From: CAZTKP01 sp964614215
Lineage (GTDB): Bacteria > UBP6 > UBA1177
DNA length: 12,022 nt
Assembly (NCBI GenBank): GCA_964614215.1
Contig: CAZTKP010000078.1
Location: forward strand, 1 to 12,022
Reading direction: 5' to 3'
The notes under the pieces were generated by a model, which worked only from the letters and a program-made list of their open reading frames with translations, did not search any database and was not told the origin of the DNA. Positions 7,854 to 12,022 of this stretch are shown in pieces. Both the position numbers and the translations under genes were made by a program. Numbering within the stretch: position 1 is the first letter of the stretch; each line of letters opens with the position of its first letter.

Positions 7854-7881
7854 ATTTTAAGTGGAGTATTGTGAAAGTCAA
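7854..7881 (-). promoter_or_regulatory. sigma70-like promoter of the four-gene lipid/HD-GYP operon
   Basis: On the minus strand, TTGACT (7876-7881) and TAAAAT (7854-7859) are separated by 16 nt, each a 5 of 6 match to consensus. Transcription would start near 7847, giving a leader of about 24 nt before ATG at 7823. It is the only strong promoter I see for the genes down to 1696. Confidence 0.6.
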
Positions 7882-7916
7882 AAAAGGTGCTTTTTACACA
7901 GAAAGAGAACCAGAAC

Positions 7917-8012
7917 TTACACTTTTTCGTGGGAATAATTGTGATTATCTACATTTTTTCATGGGAATAATTGCAATTTTCTACACTTTTTCGTGGGAAT
8001 AATTGTAATTTT
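7917..8012 (+). repeat. three tandem 32-bp direct repeats (possible operator/iteron array)
   Basis: Copies lie at 7917-7948, 7949-7980 and 7981-8012 with no gaps. The shared pattern begins TACA, continues with a T-run and C, and has an invariant 12-bp core TGGGAATAATTG in each copy. Copies 1 and 3, and copies 2 and 3, each differ at three positions. The 32-bp period is close to three DNA turns, so bound proteins would face the same side. The array lies in the 242-bp divergent intergenic region, 53 bp before the AAA ATPase gene, and the last copy overlaps that gene's likely -35 element. No other copies of the core were noticed in the window. A role in controlling the AAA gene is inferred. Confidence 0.9.
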
Positions 8013-8030
8013 TAAGTTTTCAGGTACTAT
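8003..8030 (+). promoter_or_regulatory. possible promoter of the AAA/DUF4143 gene
   Basis: TTGTAA (8003-8008) and TACTAT (8025-8030) are spaced 16 nt apart; each matches consensus at 4 of 6 positions. The -35 element lies within the third 32-bp repeat, so a protein bound to the array could block or aid it. Transcription would start near 8037. Confidence 0.35.
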
Positions 8031-8065
8031 TTACAAGACAGACAACTTCTTATCAGGAGATCGTT

Positions 8066-9403
8066 ATGTATAGAAAATTTTCCAAAAAACTTAAAAAATG
8101 GAAGGATCAGAAAACCAGAAAACCAATGGTCGTTGAAGGTGCAAGACAGGTTGGAAAAACTTTCTGTCTTGAGCAGTTCGGCACAAATGAATTTCCTGAT
8201 CATCATATTTTTGACTTTATGGAAAATCCCTCATTAAAAGACTCTTTTAAAAAAGACCTCAACCCAGACAGAATTATCAGAGATCTGAGTCTGATAGCGG
8301 GAAAAGATATCAACCCTGAAAAAGAACTTGTTATTTTTGATGAGATTCAGGAATGTCCTGAAGCTTTGACATCACTAAAGTATTTCTGTCAGAAAAAGCC
8401 TGAAGCTTTTATCGCGGCATCAGGCTCTCTTCTTGGACTGAGTCTCAGCAACAATTCCTTCCCTGTAGGAAAAATTGAGCGGGAATTCTTAAATCCAATG
8501 GATTTTGACGAATTTCTTATTGCCTGCAAAGAAGAAAAGCTTGCTACTTTTCTCAAAACAATTTCTCAGGATGAAACCATTTCAGCTGCAATTCATCAGA
8601 AAGTATGGGAATACTACAAATTTTTTATGATAACCGGTGGACTTCCCGAAGTTGTTAAGAACTTTGTCCTTAAAAAAGACAGTATAAACGAAGCATTCAC
8701 TGCTGTACGCAACATTCAGAAAAACATCATCAAAGACTATATTGACGATATCTCCAAACACTCAGGAAAAATAAAATCCCTTAAAATAAAAGCCGTTTTC
8801 AACAATATCCCTATTCAACTAGCAAAAGAAACCAACGGAATTAAAAAATTTGTTTTTAAGGATGTACTTTCTGAAAACTCCAGATATTCAAATCTGGAAG
8901 CTCCAATTGAATGGCTCGTTAAGGCTGGACTTGTTGTTAAAGTTCCTATTCTGAAAAAGATTGAAATACCTTTACTGGCAATGTCCGATGAAAAAAAATT
9001 CAAGCTCTACCTTTTTGACTGCGGTATTCTGGGATGCATGCTTGATCTTTCTCCTGAAATCATTTTTACACAGGATTATGGATCTTATAAAGGGTACTTC
9101 GCGGAAAACATTGTCCTTCAGGAACTAGTCAAAACCTTTGACAGCAAACAGATCTATTCGTGGCATAGCAACAGCTCTGAAATTGAATTTGTTTTTGAGC
9201 ATAAAGGCCAGATCATCCCAGTTGAAGTAAAATCAGGAATAAACACCAAAGCAAAAAGTCTAAAACATTTTATTGATAAGTATTCGATAAAGAACGCTTT
9301 CCTTTTTAGCGGACAGGATGCACAGAACTATAAAGGTGTCGTTAAGAAACTTCCACTTTATCTGGCTCCTGAACTTGAATCTTTTATTGAAAAAAAGCCT
9401 TAG
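8066..9403 (+). CDS. AAA-family ATPase with DUF4143 and PD-(D/E)XK-like C-terminus
   Basis: The protein has a P-loop ATPase core at the N-terminus: Walker A GARQVGKT (25-32), Walker B LVIFDEIQ (88-95), and an AASGSLLG sensor-like segment near 117-124. The DUF4143 region follows (about 200-400), including a winged-helix-like stretch around 235-295. The C-terminal part carries a nuclease-fold-like arrangement: E347 in GYFAENIV, E374 in EIEFV, and E387-V-K389 in IPVEVKSG. In related proteins this pattern is read as a PD-(D/E)XK fold, though activity is generally unproven. The length of 445 residues is normal and the gene looks complete. AGGAGA lies 7 nt before ATG. Members are abundant in anaerobic bacteria and archaea, often in multiple dispersed copies, and have no settled function. 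It is the only plus-strand gene here, preceded by the 32-bp repeats, and its end overlaps the nrdD end by 4 nt. Confidence 0.9.
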   Translation: MYRKFSKKLKKWKDQKTRKPMVVEGARQVGKTFCLEQFGTNEFPDHHIFDFMENPSLKDSFKKDLNPDRIIRDLSLIAGKDINPEKELVIFDEIQECPEALTSLKYFCQKKPEAFIAASGSLLGLSLSNNSFPVGKIEREFLNPMDFDEFLIACKEEKLATFLKTISQDETISAAIHQKVWEYYKFFMITGGLPEVVKNFVLKKDSINEAFTAVRNIQKNIIKDYIDDISKHSGKIKSLKIKAVFNNIPIQLAKETNGIKKFVFKDVLSENSRYSNLEAPIEWLVKAGLVVKVPILKKIEIPLLAMSDEKKFKLYLFDCGILGCMLDLSPEIIFTQDYGSYKGYFAENIVLQELVKTFDSKQIYSWHSNSSEIEFVFEHKGQIIPVEVKSGINTKAKSLKHFIDKYSIKNAFLFSGQDAQNYKGVVKKLPLYLAPELESFIEKKP

Positions 9404-11919
9404 GCCATTTCTTTTCTGAATTTTATGATATCTGAGATTCCTGTGTAGGTTCTGTATCCGGTTGATTCTTCAACGACAAGGGCGGGAACTGAACGGATAC
9501 CGTATTTTCTTGTTGTTTCGATGTTCTCTTCCGCATCAACGAGTTCGAATTTCACCAGACCTTCTATCTCGTTTTTTGCTCTGGGACAGTTCGGACAGTG
9601 TTTGGTTGTGAAAAGCATGACCCTGTTGGAAGAAAACCTTATTTCAGGATCAATTCCGCCGCTAAACCCTGGAGCAACAAAGGATTCCTGTGAAACTGAC
9701 ATTCTATCGGGAGCTGCTTCTGTCTGCTCTTTCGGAGTCATTGAAAAAAGTGATTCCTGAGTATTTCTCTGAGGTGTTTCCTGCTTTGGAACCGTTTTGA
9801 AAACAGGGTTATGTGAATCAGCAGCTCTTTCCATCTTCACATTATCGCCACCATTTTTCACAACATACTCTTTTCTGTTCTCAAACTCCTGTTTCTTTCC
9901 GTCATTCCAGTGCTCAACAGGCCTGTAATACCCTGTAATTCTTGAATAAACCTCAACTTTTCCGCCGCAATCCGGACAGCTCTCCAGCTCACCTGAGAAG
10001 TATCCGCACTTGTTACAGATGGAGTATGTCGGTGAAAGTGTGAAGTATGGAAGTCTGTAAGTGTATGCAACCTTCTTAACAAGTGTTGCCGCAGCTCTCC
10101 AGTCAGGAAGCTTTTCGCCGAGGAAGGTATGGAAAACTGTACCGCCGGTGAATCTTGTCTGGAGATTATCCTGAATTTCAAGAGCCTCGAAAGGATCGTT
10201 GGTGAAATCAACAGGAAGATGACAGCTGTTTGTATAGAAAGGTGTTTCATCTCCTTTTGCCGCTGTTGCGATCTCAGGAAAACGCTCAACATCCATCTTT
10301 GCAAGTCTGTATGTAGTGGATTCTGCAGGAGTTGCCTCAAGGTTGTAGAGACTTCCTGTCTCTTCCTGATACTTTTTCAGCTCTTCTCTCATGTAGTCAA
10401 GAACCTCTTCGCTGAACGCAATTCCCTTCTCGGATGCGATGTTGTCCTTAACCCACTCGGCATTAAGACACATTTCGTTCATACCGATAAGACCGATAGT
10501 TGAAAAGTGTGCGTTGAAATTGCCGAGATATTTCTTTGTATAGGGATAAAAAGACTGATCAAGAAGTTTTGTGCAGACATTTCTCTTTATCTCAAGACTT
10601 CTTTTTGCAGTATTCATCAGATAGCTCAGTCTCTTGTAGAAATCTTCCTTAGTTTTTGCGTTGTGGGCGATTCTCGGAAGGTTGATGGTGACAACGCCGA
10701 CACTTCCTGTTTTTTCTCCGCTGCCGAAGAGTCCGCCTGTCTTTTTAAGAAGCTCTCTCTTATCCAGCTGGAGACGGCAGCACATACTTCTTACGTCACC
10801 CGGCTCCATGTCACTGTTAATGAAATTCTGGAAGTAAGGAGTTCCGTATTTTGCAGTCATTTCAAAAAGAAGCTGGGCATTTTCACTTTCCCAGTCAAAA
10901 TCACTAGTTATGTTGTATGTCGGGATAGGATACTGGAATCCGCGGCCTTCTGCGTCGCCCTGGATCATGATCTCGATGAAAGCCTTGTTGATCATGTCCA
11001 TTTCCTTCTGGCAGTCACCGTATGTGAAGTCCTGTTCTTTTCCCCCTACAATTGCAGGAAGGTTCTTAAGGTCGTCCGGACATACCCAGTCAAGAGTGAT
11101 GTTGCTGAAAGGAGACTGTGTTCCCCATCTTGAAGGAATGTTCACACCGAAAACAAATGCCTGAATAGCCTGCTTAACGCCTCTGTAATCAAGCTCGTCA
11201 GTTCTTACAAAAGGAGCGAGATAGGTATCAAAACTTGAGAATGCCTGAGCGCCTGCCCACTCGTTCTGCATAATTCCCAGAAAGTTGACCATCTGGTTTG
11301 CAATTGTGTAGAGGTGGCTTGCCGGTGCTGATGTGATCTTGCCTGTAACTCCGCCCAGACCAATCTCAATAAGCTGTTTGAGCGACCAGCCTGCGCAGTA
11401 AGCTGTGAGCATTGAAAGGTCGTGGATGTGAAAGTCGCCGTTCTTGTGAAGTTTTGCGATCTCTTCGTCATAAACTTCGCTCAGCCAGTAGTTAGCTGTA
11501 ACTGCACCGCTGTTGTGAAGGATCAGTCCGCCGACACTGTATGTGACCGTTGAATTTTCCTTAACTCTCCAATCCTCGTTCTTCACGTAGCTATTTATAA
11601 TGTTTTTATAGTCAACAAGAGTATTCTTCATTGTACGAAGTTTTTCTCTCTGTTTCCTGTAAAGGATGTAAGCCTTGGCTACATCGGTGTATCCTGACTG
11701 CTCAAGAGTGCCTTCGACACTGTCCTGAACATCCTCGATGTAGATACTTCCATCTTTGATCTTTGATTGAAAATTTGCAGTGACCCTAAGCACGAGAACA
11801 TCCAGAATGTCATCGTTGTAGATCATCTCTGTAGCTTCAAATGCCTTCCTTAATGCCTCCTTGATCCTGTTCAGATCAAAATCTGCGAACGAACCGTCTC
11901 TTTTCCTCAGTTTAAACAT
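9400..11919 (-). CDS. nrdD: anaerobic ribonucleoside-triphosphate reductase fused to a C-terminal redoxin domain
   Basis: Class III ribonucleotide reductase makes deoxyribonucleotides from ribonucleoside triphosphates under anaerobic conditions, using a glycyl radical set by the activase NrdG. Visible in order: an N-terminal ATP-cone (about 1-95, KRDGSFADFD start), active-site C175 (AYCAGWSL), the pair C380-C381 in MCCRLQLD, a zinc site of C635, C638, C648 and C651, and glycyl radical G663 in RITGYYRP. A normal NrdD ends near residue 686. Here a polar, proline/glutamine-containing linker (about 690-760) leads to a thioredoxin/NrdH-like domain (about 766-839) with CPNC at 775-778 and the cis-proline pattern SVPAL at 810-814. 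The fused redoxin probably reduces the active-site disulfide. The MCC motif, where formate-dependent enzymes have MGC as I recall, fits a thiol-dependent type. nrdG is not in the window. Start ATG at 11919 has a weak AAGG site; two NrdR-like boxes lie upstream. Confidence 0.93.
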   Translation of the reverse strand: MFKLRKRDGSFADFDLNRIKEALRKAFEATEMIYNDDILDVLVLRVTANFQSKIKDGSIYIEDVQDSVEGTLEQSGYTDVAKAYILYRKQREKLRTMKNTLVDYKNIINSYVKNEDWRVKENSTVTYSVGGLILHNSGAVTANYWLSEVYDEEIAKLHKNGDFHIHDLSMLTAYCAGWSLKQLIEIGLGGVTGKITSAPASHLYTIANQMVNFLGIMQNEWAGAQAFSSFDTYLAPFVRTDELDYRGVKQAIQAFVFGVNIPSRWGTQSPFSNITLDWVCPDDLKNLPAIVGGKEQDFTYGDCQKEMDMINKAFIEIMIQGDAEGRGFQYPIPTYNITSDFDWESENAQLLFEMTAKYGTPYFQNFINSDMEPGDVRSMCCRLQLDKRELLKKTGGLFGSGEKTGSVGVVTINLPRIAHNAKTKEDFYKRLSYLMNTAKRSLEIKRNVCTKLLDQSFYPYTKKYLGNFNAHFSTIGLIGMNEMCLNAEWVKDNIASEKGIAFSEEVLDYMREELKKYQEETGSLYNLEATPAESTTYRLAKMDVERFPEIATAAKGDETPFYTNSCHLPVDFTNDPFEALEIQDNLQTRFTGGTVFHTFLGEKLPDWRAAATLVKKVAYTYRLPYFTLSPTYSICNKCGYFSGELESCPDCGGKVEVYSRITGYYRPVEHWNDGKKQEFENRKEYVVKNGGDNVKMERAADSHNPVFKTVPKQETPQRNTQESLFSMTPKEQTEAAPDRMSVSQESFVAPGFSGGIDPEIRFSSNRVMLFTTKHCPNCPRAKNEIEGLVKFELVDAEENIETTRKYGIRSVPALVVEESTGYRTYTGISDIIKFRKEMA

Positions 11920-11958
11920 CGCCTTATCCCCAACGTCTTGTTAAATTGCACGATGGAC

Positions 11959-11987
11959 AGATTACACTACTGATAGTGCCCTGTCAA
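11959..11987 (-). promoter_or_regulatory. likely nrdD promoter
   Basis: A perfect TTGACA lies at 11982-11987 on the minus strand. The -10 is either TGTAAT (11961-11966, spacing 15, 5 of 6 match) or TAATCT (11959-11964, spacing 17, 3 of 6). The start would be near 11952, leaving a leader of about 33 nt. The element lies between and over the two NrdR-like boxes. Confidence 0.5.
11964..11979. promoter_or_regulatory. nrdR box: NrdR box, promoter-proximal copy
   Basis: ACACTACTGATAGTGC fits the 16-bp NrdR consensus acaCwAtATaTwGtgt at about 12 of 16 positions, with both half-site ends (ACACTA and TAGTG) intact. It lies between the -35 and -10 elements, where binding by the ATP-cone repressor NrdR would block transcription. 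Confidence 0.65.
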
Positions 11988-11994
11988 TAAAATT

Positions 11995-12010
11995 CCACAA
12001 CATATTGTGT
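11995..12010. promoter_or_regulatory. nrdR box: NrdR box, distal copy
   Basis: On the minus strand ACACAATATGTTGTGG matches the NrdR consensus at about 14 of 16 positions and contains a near-perfect palindrome (CACAA-TATG-TTGTG). It begins 31 bp from the proximal box, leaving 15 bp between them, the standard tandem arrangement for NrdR sites. It lies just upstream of the TTGACA element. Confidence 0.75.
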
Positions 12011-12022
12011 TTTTTTTCTAAG

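Noticed and set aside
7881..7895. AAAAAG-GTG-CTTTTT hairpin
   Set aside because: Stem is only six mostly A-T pairs and lies upstream of the operon promoter rather than after a gene; not a convincing terminator.
7739..8002. 87-codon plus-strand frame crossing the 32-bp repeats
   Set aside because: It starts inside the phosphatidyltransferase gene and its end is simply translated repeat; no ribosome site.
7917..8012. CRISPR array
   Set aside because: The 32-bp units abut directly with no unique spacers, and no cas genes are nearby.
10507..11133. 208-codon open frame on the plus strand
   Set aside because: Antisense to the NrdD core, cysteine-rich and domain-free; a shadow of nrdD codon use.

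Overview
The window is a bacterial chromosomal segment of moderately AT-rich DNA, densely packed with genes, most on the minus strand. A class III (oxygen-sensitive) ribonucleotide reductase points to an anaerobe or facultative anaerobe. A PlsB-type acyltransferase and an HD-GYP protein fit a Gram-negative-type cell. I cannot name the phylum from sequence alone; spirochaete-like, lentisphaerote-like or deltaproteobacterial-like hosts are all possible.

Left edge (1-1590, minus): the remains of a defence or accessory island. A short gene joins the N-terminal part of a RhuM-family protein to the C-terminal tail of a type I restriction specificity subunit (HsdS). It is followed after 12 nt by an AlbA_2/GHKL ATP-binding protein that runs off the window and carries a 12-bp tandem repeat coding for QLGN. 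I read this as an internally deleted type I restriction locus.

Centre (1696-7823, minus): a tightly packed four-gene operon behind a good sigma70-like promoter at 7854-7881. In order it encodes a CDP-alcohol phosphatidyltransferase, a pyrimidine-nucleoside (thymidine) phosphorylase, a PlsB-like glycerol-3-phosphate acyltransferase and a GAF plus HD-GYP protein. Gaps are -4, 2 and 1 nt, so translation is probably coupled. The operon holds two phospholipid-synthesis enzymes, one nucleoside catabolic enzyme and a probable cyclic-di-nucleotide phosphodiesterase.

Right-centre (7824-9403): a divergent intergenic region with three head-to-tail 32-bp repeats lies in front of the only convincing plus-strand gene, an AAA ATPase with a DUF4143/PD-(D/E)XK-like C-terminus. 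This looks like a mobile or accessory gene with its own operator array.

Right edge (9400-12022, minus): nrdD, an anaerobic ribonucleoside-triphosphate reductase with an unusual C-terminal extension: a linker and a redoxin domain with a CPNC motif. Upstream is a pair of NrdR-box-like palindromes 31 bp apart flanking and overlapping a promoter. Together with an MCCR active-site motif, the fused redoxin suggests a thiol-dependent class III reductase carrying its own electron donor.

The best second-look candidates are the NrdD-redoxin fusion, the 32-bp repeat array with the AAA/DUF4143 gene, the RhuM-HsdS hybrid, and the operon linking lipid synthesis with an HD-GYP protein. No RNA genes, CRISPR arrays or insertion sequences were found, and no gene-free stretch exceeds 242 bp.
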